From the NCBI GenBank assembly GCA_014529385.2, contig CM043954.1, positions 8,311,806 through 8,375,805 of the forward strand: DNA of 64,000 bases, read 5' to 3'. The notes under the pieces were generated by a model. The model was not told the origin of the DNA, searched no databases, and saw only the letters and a program-made list of their open reading frames with translations. Numbering within the stretch: the stretch's first letter is position 1; each line of letters opens with the position of its first letter. Below, piece after piece: positions 43,167 through 53,645 of this stretch. Source of the stretch: Adiantum capillus-veneris. Taxonomy: Eukaryota > Streptophyta > Polypodiopsida > Polypodiales > Pteridaceae. The position numbers and the translations under genes are program-made.

Positions 43167-45893
43167 ATGCCGAAACCTACGAACCCTTTGTGAAAAGAGC
43201 ACACCAATGTAATTGAAGTTGTGAATACTCCTGGGCAGGCTGGATCGGGTTGTCGAAAGTGGTCATCAAAGTACTGTGGTTTCACGCTGTCGAGTACAAT
43301 CACTCGAGTTGTGATGCATCTAACTGGCATCAATTGCACAAATAATTGTGGCAAGTGCAAGAAGGTACCTCCAGGTGTGCGAGAAGCATTGATTGCTGAG
43401 AAATTCCCTACATTTGCAACAACAGATGAAGGAAAAGTGGCACAACAAACAGAAGACGATTTGCAAGATGCTCTTCTTGGACAGCTTGGTGACTCTTCTA
43501 CACAAGTGGAGGAGAGCTCAGGGTCTCAGCAAATTGCAAACAGGAAGAGGGCTTGTATCATGCAGGAAGAGGAGAATGAGGAGGTTGGTGATGTGCATGT
43601 ACGTAGGCAGACCACCTTGCCTTCACGTGTGCATTCTGTGTCTTGGATAAAAGAGCGTCAGAAAGTGGCTGAGATGGAGATTGCTCACACTCTCATTGAG
43701 TGCAACATCAGTTTCAATGTCTTGAAGACTGAACAATGGAAGAGGATGGTGAGGTCCATTGCCCAGGTAGGTGCTGGTGCCACAGATACATGGTATGGCC
43801 TCGATTACAAAAAGATGCGCACCACAGCACTGGAGGAGCAGAAGGCCTTGATAGATAAGGCGTTGGTGCTTGTTAAGGCTGGATGGCAGCAATTTGGATG
43901 CACCATCATCTCTGATGGATGGAGTGATGTACCTAGGCGACACATCATTAACATACTTGCGTCTTCTTGTCTTGGTACATATTTCTTGCGTGTTGTGGAT
44001 GCAGGAAAAGCAGGAGATAAGATCACACGTGAATCATTTTTGAGCATATTTCAAGGGCCATCAATGACGTTGGTAAAGAGAATGTGGTTCAAGTTGTTAC
44101 AGATAATGCAGCCAACTGCAAAGCTATGGGAGAAATGGTAACGGCACAGTTTCCTCACATTTTTTGGACTCCATGTGCAGCCCATTGTTTAGATTTGTTG
44201 ATGGAGGACATAGGCAAACTGCCTTGGGTGCAGCCACCAATTTCAGAGGCTACCAGATTGACCACATTCTTCCGAAAGAAGCATCAGGCCTTAGCCATCT
44301 TTCGTAGCCATAGTACCCTTGATATGGTGCGGCCCTCCAAGACCACGTTTGCATATATGTATTTGGTGTTGCAAAGACTCTCCAAGGTGAGGGATCCACT
44401 GTTGCAGACAGTTGTGGACCCAAAGTGGAGAAACATGGCTTGTGCAAACAGTGAGAACACCAAAGCCATTCAGAGGGCGTGTGTTGGATGAGTCTTTTTG
44501 GACAGAGGTCCATACCTTGATAGTGGCTTTGCAGCCAATGTATGTCTTGCTACGAGTCACGGACATGGAGGGCTCGACATTAGGCCTTGTCTACCATCTC
44601 TTCATGCAGATGAAGAGCCACATCACGGCATGCGAAGAGCCACATCACGGCATGCCAAGCCTTGACTCAGGAGCTGTGAGTGTCAGATTTTTGCATGACA
44701 TTCTTTTTACATATAGGCCATGAATCTATTGCTAATTTGAGTGTGATCATTGCTGATTTTTTTGCAGGCGAGATGATATCCTATTCTTTATAGAGAGTAG
44801 GTGGAAGTTTATGAGCCATCCTATTCATGGGATGGCTGCTTTACTCCATCCTTTTTACAAGACCCCATAGTTGTTTCATGAGAGTGATCTCCTCACACTA
44901 AAGGACGAGTACATTAATGATTCGTTTGAGGAGCACGAGCAGCTGGCATAGATGCAGAGATGTACAAGTACATGAACAACTTGGGGCCATTGTTTTCACG
45001 TCAGGTAGCATTGCGTCCAGAGGCAACCAGTTGTCCTCTCACTTGGTGGCAGAGTTATGGTCATCAAGGTCTTCCACGCCTGACTACTATGGCTCTACGT
45101 TTGCTCTCGCAGTTATCTTTTAAATCTCACTTTATTTCTCTATCTTGGGTCTTGCACAATGCGTTTAAATCCTGCCAACGACACCGGCAAATGATTTAAT
45201 GCAGGATTGCTCAACGGGTGCTTGTGAGCGCAACTGTAGCGCTTTCTCTTTGATCCATACCAAGATTCCGGAATCGCCTTAGCACTTCTCAATTGGAGAA
45301 GCTAGTGTATTGCAGGGCCAACATGAGGCTTGTGCGCTCTTACCACGCTTTGGGGACACCCAAGCAGGTAGTATGACGATGTAGTATGACATCCTATGTA
45401 TATGTTTCTTATTTACACTATTGTTAACAAAATGTACATTGTACAGCAGGTTGATCCTTCACGTATCACTCTGGTAGTTGATCCTACTGTGGAGGAGGCG
45501 GACCAGCATATCAGAGATGAGCAGGAGGAGATAGTACGCATGCTTCATAGAGAGCTAGAGGATGTCGATCGACGTGTGACAAGGTCTCGTGCACGTGCTT
45601 ACAACATTCCATTACGCCTCCAGGATACAGGTGAGGGGAGTGCACGACGGAAGAGCATTCGCAAAGGCAAGCTACCCATACGTACTCCTCGGCAACGTGC
45701 AAATGAGGCAGTCCGTCTCGTTCACACTCCAGAGGGAGAGGAGGATAGTGATCCAGACCCAGTTGGTGCAGACGAGGCCACATATGCTATGGTGATAGAG
45801 CCAGAGTTTGATGACGAGGGCAATGTCGTGGCAGATGGCGACATGCTCTTTTCAACATCATCTTCTTCTTCTTCTGACGATGAGTTTCACTAG
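43167..45893 (+). pseudogene. hAT transposase (BED, DUF659 and dimerisation regions), disrupted
   Basis: The likely start is ATG 43167, right after an AG acceptor-like site, but codon 9 is TGA. The N-terminus resembles a BED finger (KYCG..., MHLTG, CGKCKKVP) lacking its first Cys. A DUF659/transposase core follows: GCTIISDGWSDVPRRHIINI (first Asp), VVTDNAANCKAMG (second Asp), HIFWTPCAAHCLDLLMEDIG. The dimerisation region keeps TSCPLTWWQSYGHQG near 45020. The C-terminus (45441-45893) is basic then acidic and ends with a serine run. Damage: frameshifts near 44035, 44468 and 44950, a 22-bp tandem duplication at 44612-44655, a TAG near 44869. An intron with acceptor TTTTGCAG at about 44768 and one ending near 45447 are likely. 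It cannot encode a working enzyme as it stands. Confidence 0.88.
44612..44655. repeat. 22-bp tandem duplication in transposase gene
   Basis: GAAGAGCCACATCACGGCAT plus GC is repeated head to tail. As 22 is not a multiple of three it shifts the frame. Confidence 0.92.
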
Positions 45894-46357
45894 GCACTAG
45901 TGACTGGTTACTAGTCTAGAGTCTAGACATTTTCACATATTTCAGGATGTTGTTTTTTATGTACGCTCTATTAGGAGCCATTTTGGCTTGACATTTGTCC
46001 TTATTTTGGTTCCATCCTTATTAGCAGTTTGTGCCATGTGGCCTACTTGAGTCTTGAAGCAATGTTTGTACAGTTCTTAGTTTATTGTCAGCAACTTACC
46101 TTTTGTTCAATTGCTTCATGCTTGAAGGTTTGTCAATGTTCAGAGTTCTCTTGTCAGCAGGTAGAAATGTTTTTACGTTGTTCAATGTATATTGTTTCTT
46201 GAAGGTTGGTACTTGTTTTGAAGTTAAGTGAATCTCTAGTGGATAATGTGTGTAGTAATGTGTCCCCAAGTACTTTGCATGATATAGATTGGTTAACCCT
46301 CTAACGAGGAAAATAAAATTTTCTTAAATTCCTCTCATTTATTGTTTTTTTACAAGG

Positions 46358-46442
46358 GTACGTATATTTACGTACCTAAAAAATTTATCCATACGGCACG
46401 ACGTACAGTACGTACAGTCACGACCCATACAGTACGTATGGT
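46358..46442. repeat. Right subterminal GTAC-rich motif cluster of hAT
   Basis: TACGTACC, GTACAGTACGTACAG and CAGTACGTATGGTAC mark a cluster like that at the left end, in inverted orientation. Confidence 0.82.
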
Positions 46443-46459
46443 ACAACCTTGCATCAATA

Positions 46460-47042
46460 TCCCCGTAATCCAAAGGAAAATCAGTGATTTTATTCCATCT
46501 AGGTAATCTGTGACAAAGGAGTGGAGTAACTCCCCTCTTGTACAGTCCTGTCTGCACCAGATTCAACCCTACTGATCTGCGAGATCTCCTGGAATAGACG
46601 CAGCTAAACCAAAAGCCTCAAGGTAAAGTTCCAATATCTGAGGAGTATCAACTAGGTCCTCCTCCTCCTCCTCCATCCACTTCGCCCCATGCCGGATGGT
46701 TCTTGAATATCACTAAGAACCGCCAAATCACTTTATCTTTCACTTTCCTTTCTTTGTATGCCAGTATTTGTTCTCGAACGAGTATCTCCTCGCTCACTTC
46801 CACTTTAGTTACTCATCAGGCTCCCTGTCAACTAGCACCTCACCTTTAAAAGGTTTTAAGAGACTCATATGAAAAGCATTGTGAATCTTCCAAGTGTTTG
46901 GCAACTCAAGTCTGAAGGATACATCATTTATCTTTTCTTGAATCTGGAAAGGGCCATAATACCTCATGCTGAGCTTTGGAAAAAGCCGCTCCTTTCCCTT
47001 TCGTTTCCTTAGGCGTGCCTTCTCAAAGCGTAAAGCACCCAA
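46460..47042 (-). pseudogene. Chromovirus F: integrase C-terminus and chromodomain
   Basis: The frame 46809-47042 holds the integrase tail ([51 protein letters not shown]). A chromodomain remnant follows to about 46630 in other frames (EQILAYKERKVKDKV, WRFLVIFKNHP). Integrase with a chromodomain defines chromoviruses; the chromodomain guides insertion into particular chromatin. A polypurine tract, AAGAGGGGAGT on the minus strand (46529-46539), probably marks the start of the 3' LTR, in which the hAT element sits. It closely resembles element E. Confidence 0.82.
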
Positions 47043-47071
47043 TCATCTTCCTTCAACTTCAAGTCGCATCT

Positions 47072-47665
47072 TTATTTATCTGCTACCTTCTTATGTCGTG
47101 CTTGAGACTTCTCAAGAGCCGCGCGAACCTTGGCAAAAGCAGTGTCCAAATCCCTCGTGTATTGATCAGCTTCAAGAATATTGTCTTTGGTGCTTAGAAA
47201 GGGAGGGACCTTCTTAGCACCTTCGATTACCTCAAATGGCACCTTCCTCGTTGAAGAGTGAACCGTGTTCTTGTAGGAAAATCCCACCAAAGGCAAGTAC
47301 TTTTCCCATTGATTCTTTTGATCCGAAATGTAAGATTTCAATAAATCCAAAACCATTGAATTGGCTATCTCAAATTGCCCATCTGTCTGTGGGTGGAATG
47401 AGGATGAGAACTGCAACCAGGTGCCAATGTTCTCCCAGATTGCCCTCCAAAACAAACTCGTGAATCGGAGATCTCTATCTGAGACTATTGACTCACGCAT
47501 GCCATGTAAGTGAAAAATCAGTGAAATGAACAATCTCGCCAAACGATCGGGCTTGAACGTCTTCTTTACCGAAATAAAGTGAGCTTGCTTGCTAAATCTG
47601 TCAATGACTGTCCAAATGCCATCGTGCCCACTTTGAGTCTTGGGAATGTCAAAAATGAAATCCAT
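47072..47665 (-). CDS. Chromovirus F integrase core (open segment)
   Basis: A 197-residue open stretch of integrase. The three acidic residues are readable: MDFIFDIP, VSDRDLRFTSLFW and TDGQFEIAN (DDE pattern with FEIAN replacing the usual TERVN). The C-terminal linker through SYKNTVHSST is preserved. Upstream, 47670-47770 (CLVCEKVK, LLQPLSIPSRP) gives the second half of the HHCC zinc domain, broken by a TGA near 47681. A frame change separates this from the tail at 47042. Confidence 0.9.
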   Translation of the reverse strand: MDFIFDIPKTQSGHDGIWTVIDRFSKQAHFISVKKTFKPDRLARLFISLIFHLHGMRESIVSDRDLRFTSLFWRAIWENIGTWLQFSSSFHPQTDGQFEIANSMVLDLLKSYISDQKNQWEKYLPLVGFSYKNTVHSSTRKVPFEVIEGAKKVPPFLSTKDNILEADQYTRDLDTAFAKVRAALEKSQARHKKVADK

Positions 47666-47669
47666 AGCA

Positions 47670-48484
47670 ATGTTTTCTCAGGGGCGGGAGGGAATGGATA
47701 AAGGTTGTAGAAGTCTTGGTGCCTTATGCCTATCAAACTTGACCTTTTCGCATACTAAGCAACTACGAACAAAGTCGTCCGCATCCTTTTTTGAGCCTCG
47801 ACCAGTAGAAGTATCGCTCAACACCCTTCAAGGTGATATCTATGCCGCAGTGGCCTGAAAAGGGTGGACAGTGGCACTCTATCATAACCTTTTCCCTCAA
47901 CGGCTGTGTAACACATCGTTTAACGCATCAAAATGCCATCCCGTATAGAATAGCATGAAATTGTCTCCCAACTTTGTATTTCACTGAAGATGTCTACAAA
48001 GTTAGGATCTGTGACGTACTAATGTACCATATCCTCAAAGCTTCGATGACGGATCGCAAAAATAGCCACAGCCAAGGGATTCCGAGACAACGCATCTGCC
48101 ACTATGTTCTTTTGTAGGGGTACATGGACTATCTGGAAATGGAACTGTGACTATATGTTAGCCCACCTCGTCTATTTTTCCAAAAGCTACTTCTGCGACA
48201 AGAAGTAGCCTAAACTCTGATGATCTGTAAAGTCTGTGAAATCAGCTCCGAGTAAATAGTGTCGCCACTATGTAAGAGCATGGATAACTGCCGCTCTTGT
48301 AAGCAATGACATGGCCTTCTTGCATCAAAGCTGCTCTCACACTACGACCACAAGCATCACAATAAACTTTGAATGGCTTTTGCAAGTCTGGCAAGGCCAA
48401 CACTAGTCCGGTGGTCTGAAAAGTGGTAATATTTGTCGGTCCCCACGTGAAAGGGACTCCTTTCTGAGTCAGTAAATGCAAAGG
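47670..48484 (-). pseudogene. Chromovirus F RNase H and integrase zinc region
   Basis: The frame 48242-48481 carries RNase H text (LQKPFKVYCDACGRSVRAAL, EGHVIAYKS), with the usual DAS read as DAC. Further left, FTDFTDHQSLGYFLSQK and NIVADALSRNP mark its end in broken frames. Homology stops abruptly at about 48484, where copia leader sequence begins, so the RT is missing. Confidence 0.82.
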
Positions 48485-48735
48485 AGAGGCTCAACGTTGT
48501 TCTTCGACAATAGCAGAATTTGCGTCAAAAATTGCAGCTTTTGTGCATAGAAGCTTCACAGAAATTGAGGCTTTTCATGTACAAGTGAAACTTCACTCGG
48601 TTAAGTCAATTGGAGAGCAAGGGTCACTACCAGTGTGTCCAAATACCCTTGCTCTCCAATTTGATTGTTCTTGGCTGAATATTCAGCTGGTTATTTGTTG
48701 CTGAAAATTACAGCATGTATTTCTAGTGCACAGCT
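48485..48735 (+). other. Leader of copia element with long hairpin
   Basis: This precedes the copia Gag start. It contains a perfect 17-bp inverted repeat, 48608-48624 and 48645-48661 (AATTGGAGAGCAAGGGT), with a 20-base loop. No PBS or LTR was found upstream, so the element is truncated here. Confidence 0.6.
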
Positions 48736-48739
48736 AAAG

Positions 48740-49629
48740 TATGGCCGCTAATGCTTCCAGTAACAGTAACACTAAATCCCTTCTTGAAATCAAGAGGCTT
48801 GATGGCACTCGCTTTGATCTGTGAAAGGACAAAATGGAAGGCATTTTGTTTCTCAAAGATTGCAATGATGTGCTCTTGGAAACTAAGCGAGTAACCATGT
48901 CAAATGAGGTTTGGGCTCGACTCAATAAGAAGGCCATTGCATACATTAAAATGGTTGTGCCTGATGATGTACTTACAAACATTAAGCGTCTTGATACTGC
49001 TTATGCTATATGGAATAAGCTAAAGGACACTTATGAAAATACAACTCCTGTGAATCAAGTGCACCTATGCGTAAACTTGTTGGAGTTGAATGAGTCTAAA
49101 CCAACATCTGAGCACTTGAGTACTTTCACGGGGATTTTGAGTCAATTGCAAGATTCAGGTCTGCCAGACTTTAATGATAAAGTGAAGGTTATTTTCTTGT
49201 TGATGACTTTGCATGATAGCTTGGAATCTTTGGTTGTTTCACTTAGCAACGACCTTGCTTTAACCTTTGATGGTGTTTGAGACTCTATCCTAAATGAAAA
49301 AACCAGGAGGAAGTCTAATGGTGAAAGCAGTGACTCAGCTTATCAAGTTAGAGGCAGATCCGAAAAGAGGGGAAATGCAGCCCATAAAGGCAAAAGCAAG
49401 AGTAGAAGCAAGGGAAAACAACAAGATGTGACTTGCTATCAATGTGGGCGCAAAGGGCACAAAAAGCTCGATTGCCGATTCTACAAGAAAGAGCAAGAAA
49501 GAAAGAAACAATAAGGAAAGAAAACGAAGGATGACAAGAAAGATGATGACAGCTCTTCCTCAAAAGAAGTTGCTAAAGCAAATGTAGCATCTAGTGTGGT
49601 CATTGAAGAGCTTACTGACACTGAAGAAG
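48740..49629 (+). pseudogene. Copia Gag (third copia element)
   Basis: From ATG 48740 the frame encodes a copia Gag: LLEIKRLDGTRFDL, then WARLNKKAIAYIKMVVPDDV, AYAIWNKLKDTYEN, LNLLELNESKPTSEHLSTF-type text. A clean zinc knuckle is CYQCGRKGHKKLDC (about 49435-49476). Three in-frame stops break it: TGA near 48822, TGA near 49278 and TAA near 49512. The acidic tail ends at a TSD (AGAAG) where the solo LTR was inserted. Coding resumes right of that LTR in the protease. Confidence 0.9.
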
Positions 49630-50749
49630 TGTCACGTGCACATCTAACCCTATGTGTACGTGGACAAGCTACTTCATGACATGGGTTCAATTCAGTTAGC
49701 TTAGGAAGTGTTCTGGCACTTTTGTGAGTCTCTTCGCAGACCATGCATGCTCAGGCACTTAGAGTAGATGCATATCCTCTGGCTGCACACAGCATGATCA
49801 TCAGCATTACCATCAGATTACAGTCAGAACCCATCAGCAGCATTTTTACAGTGCCAATACCTATTTCCCCTATTTTAGCCATTTTTCACTTATTATTATT
49901 AAGTGACTTTGTTGGGAAACTCAGCAGGGCAAATTGGCTATGAATATATATAAGAAAATCTAGTGCTAGCATTCTCTGGCAGAAGAGGCAGTAGGGACCT
50001 GACACCAACAGAGCACCTTCTCAGCAAGACCCACCCCCCCCCCGGGGGGGGCGGATAACTTAGCATTTTCAGCCAAAGACCAAAGATTCAGCCCAACGTT
50101 TTGCAATTGCAGCAGCCTGGCAACAGCATACACGACAGATCCCCCAGTGTTTTACATCACACACAGATTCAGCCCTACCGTTTTTGGGACAGCAGAACCG
50201 TCAGTGTTTTTGCAGATTCCCGGCAGTAGAACACCCCTTGCATCAACGTTTTGCATTTGCAGTAGTCAAACTCCGCACCGCAAGTCCGCACCGTCAGTTC
50301 AGCCAACGTTTGCAGATTCAGCCCGGAAAACTTCAGCATCTGCATTTTCAGCGCGTCGTCGTCGCCGTCGTCACTGGCATAGAGTCAGAATTCAGCAGAT
50401 AAAGATTTGCAGATTTCAGCCATTAGTGTTTTCAGATTTCAGCCCCTCGTCGTCGTCCTCATCGTCGTCGACATGGTCAACGAGTCCATTGCATTGTAGA
50501 GATTTGTGCAATCAATAGTAGACCACTCCCGCCATAGAGAGTGGGACCTTCGGAGGAGGGTTTGACAACATTTTGGTGTCGTATTCTTCTCTCTCTACCT
50601 CTCAATCTCAATGTTTGTGATCATTTGCACTCTCTCACTAAAGGAACGGAAGGCTCTCCCTTCCGTAAGTAAAGGGAACCTTGAGCACAGTTCGGAGCAC
50701 TCATCTTGAGCAAAGTTCAACATTCACATCCGCTGCACCTTACAAGAAG
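49625..50749. mobile_element. Solo LTR with TSD AGAAG
   Basis: The LTR occupies 49630-50744 (1,115 bp), starting TGTCAC and ending CTTACA. Direct repeats AGAAG flank it at 49625-49629 and 50745-50749. It splits copia coding sequence cleanly: Gag tail on the left, protease on the right. The same LTR family occurs as another solo copy at 60477-61712 and as a fragment near 51437-51505. Inside is an unusual C10G8 run (50034-50051). Short frames inside are not genes; the one spanning the right edge (50681-50929) mixes LTR and copia protease. Confidence 0.93.
50034..50051. repeat. C10G8 homopolymer palindrome
   Basis: Ten C bases run directly into eight G bases, absent at the matching place in the sister LTR (about 60880), which reads ACCAAGCCTTGGTGG. 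Confidence 0.9.
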
Positions 50750-50935
50750 TGCTTGTTGCAACCTCATGCATTAATAGAGATGTCGGTAGATACGCACATC
50801 ACCAAAAGGCAAGTGATTGATGCTTTGCTTTCAACTCATGATGGGAAGTCCCAATCTTGGATAGTGGACAGCAGTGTCTCTTTTCATGTTACTCCTTTGG
50901 AGTCGTTTTGTAATGTGCAGCGGAAGTGAATGATG
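50750..50935 (+). pseudogene. Copia protease remnant
   Basis: After the solo LTR the copia frame continues with SQSWIVDSSVSFHVTPLESF, the copia protease signature in which the catalytic DSG reads DSS. Coding resemblance ends near 50935. Confidence 0.82.
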
Positions 50936-51436
50936 GTGTATGGCTAAGATGGCAACACGGCGAGGATCTACAACTGGGTGGGAGCGGGTTCTCGCGAGGC
51001 TAAGGACAGAAATTTGAAACGTTGGTTTGCTGGTGCAAAAATGCTGGTATTCTTCTTGAGAAACGCTAGGGCTCCTGCCAAGGTGTTGCCTATCTGCTGC
51101 GGTGCCTGCCTCCTTCTATTCATGGCTCTTCTGCCTTCTTCTGTTAACGCCAGGTCTTCATTTATAGGAAATAGATGTTGGGTAGGGCAAGCTTCCCAAC
51201 AAACTTACAGAAAAGAATTCCAAAAGTCACTTTTAATAAAATGACTTATAAGAGGTGTTTCACACGCGAGGTCGAAAACTGGAACCATGTCGTGGAAAAT
51301 GCTCACGCTTGGTACTGTATCATGATGCTAATGCTATGGGTTGTGTAATTAGAGGGTATGCAGCTACTCTTAAGTGTCTGGACATGCACGGCCCGCATAC
51401 AGGCTCACAAGGTTGCCATGACACTTCTTAGGCTTT
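50936..51436. other. No recognisable gene
   Basis: Spacer between the copia protease remnant and an inverted LTR fragment. The plus frame at 50978-51244 shows a hydrophobic stretch but no family resemblance. Confidence 0.45.
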
Positions 51437-51505
51437 CTAAACCCTAGAAGTAGGAACAGCTTGTCCACGTACACATAGGGTTAGATGTGCATGTGAAATC
51501 CCCCC
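51437..51505 (-). repeat. Inverted fragment of the solo-LTR family
   Basis: On the minus strand CACATGCACATCTAACCCTA and TGTGTACGTGGACAAGCT match the first bases of the LTR at 49630 (CACGTGCACATCTAACCCTA). It covers only the LTR start. Confidence 0.7.
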
Positions 51506-51509
51506 CTTT

Positions 51510-51770
51510 TTAAGGTGAGATATTGGTATCGAGTTGTATGGTATCCATAGAGTCCACCAATAAACTCCTGGAATCCCGCGAAGAACTCTTCGCCGGCCCA
51601 CTCTGCTGCGTGGGTCGAGCGATACTTGAACTTCATGAAGGTCTGCAATGCTTGCTTCTTTGGGCCGCGCCGAAAGCGACACAGAATGATGAATTGTTGC
51701 AGCTCCAATGCTTTAACTTCGTATATGGTCGTGGGCTCACCTTATTCAAGAATCTCCACGGAGGAATATT
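51510..51770 (-). pseudogene. Unrecognised coding-like segment
   Basis: The minus-strand reading with EVKALELQQFIILCRFRRGP, KKQALQTFMKFKYRSTHAAE and WAGEEFFAGFQEF is open for about 80 codons. It has a protein-like composition (balanced charged and aromatic residues) unlike the surrounding frames. A stop lies just upstream near 51755, next to a GT dinucleotide that could be a splice donor (AAG/GTGAGC, about 51744). I do not recognise the family. It may be an exon fragment of a host gene or a transposon part. Confidence 0.35.
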
Positions 51771-52305
51771 CACTTCAAACACAAAACCATAAACATATCC
51801 ATTCCCTGTAGAGTGACTGGAAAAATATTATTCTCCCTAAATGATTGTGCATGCAATGCAGATGAACAAAGTAACGGAGTGCAAAACCGTCCACCAAACG
51901 CATGCCAAAACTGAGATCGAATCTTGACCTTTCGACCTAAACCTATCAACTGTGGCAAATCACAACGGAATTGCCAATGCTTTATGGACCATCGTGCTCG
52001 TGCTTTTTCTACGACTGTGTCATGCCAAGGGATAAACATGGCAAATCGATTGACAAAAGGGACAATCCTGAAACATGGTAAAGTCCTTGAATGCAAACTT
52101 TCTTTCTTTTCTAGAGTGATCCGCATACATCCGTGCTCATCCGTGAGTGAATCGTGTGCATCGTGCAATATGGCATGCTTGGGAAACGGGAACACATAAA
52201 GACGGTGACAAAAATGCAAGAGACCATCACGAATGAGACACTCAAACAATGTGTGCTGACTAATCATGCAAAGGCAAAATACTTTCTGAATGGGTTCTTT
52301 GGACC
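51771..52305 (-). other. Unassigned, open minus frame without known motif
   Basis: A 183-codon minus frame (51770-52321) overlaps the end of the gypsy protease frame in another phase and shows no recognised domain. It is likely gypsy linker sequence read in a wrong frame, or chance. Confidence 0.4.
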
Positions 52306-53640
52306 TCAACTCGAGAGCCAAGATCGGTCATGCAGGATCGTATCTCCAATGAGGTTAGCTTTTTGAGAAACATTATCATCCAAACCACCAAATTGCTCCT
52401 TACGAACAATCACATCCCTATCATGCAAAGAATGTGTGTCGTGCTTCGGAGAAGACATGATAGCAAGAGAATTCTTTTCATGCAATGACTCATGCGTCTC
52501 TAGACTGTGGGACTGTGTACTGAGAGAAACAATCATACTACTTGTCTTAACCTCTTTCGAATCATGAGAGTGAGAGACTAATGACAAAGAAAGAATGTTC
52601 TTGTCACAATGAAGGACCACGGGAGGTGCTCCATCAACTGCAAGAGAGAGAGTGTTTTCTTTCCAATCAATGCGTGGATTATAACCTTTAAACCACTTAA
52701 TGCCAAAAATCAAATCACATCCTTTGAGAGGAGAAACCACAAAACGACGACAAAAACGGACATTTGAACTATCACTGTCACATCAAGACATTCATGCGTG
52801 AGCGAAGAGTGCATGCTAGGAGCAAATCCAAAGATCACAATGAGATCTATGAAGAGAGCTTCTAAACGTGCGCTCTTCACGAGAGTCGCTAATCACATCA
52901 TGCATACTACCCGAATGAAACAAGATCACAATGCGTGTACTATTCACATGACCATAACACAACATGAGAGACTCGTCTACATGATCATGAGAAACTTTAG
53001 ACACGTTAGTGTCCTCACTGAGTGCATTCACAGATGATGTGGATTCTGTAGGGTCTTCTTTCTTAGGAGAATCTCGTTACATGTGACCTTTAGTGTGACA
53101 ATCAAAACATCTCTTGTCGCGTGCATATTCGGCTCACTATTCACATGACCATAACACAACATGAGAGACTCGTCTACATGATCATGAGAAACTTTAGACA
53201 CGTTAGTGTCCTCACTGAGTGCATTCACAGATGATGTGGATTCTGTAGGGTCTTCTTTCTTAGGAGAATCTCGTTACATGTGACCTTTAGTGTGACAATC
53301 AAAACATCTCTTCAAAAGTTAACCAACCTCGTATGATTCCTTGAGCAGACTTTTCATCAGGCGTCAACTTAGGGGTATCTGGAGTTTTAGCCTTTCCTTT
53401 ATCATCATTGTGAGACTTCTGTGCTCTAGGTGTAGGAGACTGAGAAGAAGAATTACCATCATGCTTACCAATGATCTTACCATGTGAAACCGGCCCGTAG
53501 GGTGGTAGACGTTGGCTTTCACCCGAAACTTTACTTTAGACTTTAGGGGACAGAGAAACTTTGCAAATAAACACCTGTGAGAGGAATTGACACTTCAAAC
53601 ACACACGGCTTGGAAGCTAGAGCGCTACCAAGTAGACACC
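52306..53640 (-). pseudogene. Chromovirus D: Gag zinc knuckle, protease and linker
   Basis: From right to left: Lys/Ser/Pro-rich Gag linker (53320-53540), a zinc-knuckle remnant CFDCHTKGHM then a stop then RDS (C-x2-C-x4-H, last Cys changed; two copies because of a local duplication), and a protease remnant RIVILFHSGSMHDVIS (about 52890-52940) where His replaces the catalytic Asp. The frame 52306-52740 follows with LKGCDLIFGIKWFKGYNPRI and DWKENTLSL, the standard end of a gypsy protease. No RT follows. The LTR at 53646 adjoins it on the right, as a 5' LTR should. Confidence 0.75.
52939..53312. repeat. Tandem duplication, period 197 bp, in gypsy D
   Basis: The text from ACTATTCACATGACCATAAC to TCAAAACATCTCTT (177 bp) occurs at 52939-53115 and 53136-53312, apparently identical, with 20 bases between. 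It duplicates the zinc-knuckle end and a stretch after it, and produces two near-identical frames. Confidence 0.92.
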
Positions 53641-53645
53641 GACAC

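Larger units (their letters stand above)
42791..46459 (+). mobile_element. hAT transposon with 8-bp TSD CATCAATA
   Basis: The element spans 42799-46451 (3,653 bp). CATCAATA flanks it at 42791-42798 and 46452-46459, the 8-bp duplication typical of hAT. The termini are CTGGGTTGTACCA on the left and, inverted, CAAGGTTGTACCA on the right (11 of 13 match). Both subterminal regions are packed with CCGTAC/GTACGG/ACGTAC words. Inside is a damaged plus-strand transposase gene. It appears to have inserted into LTR sequence of chromovirus F. Confidence 0.93.
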
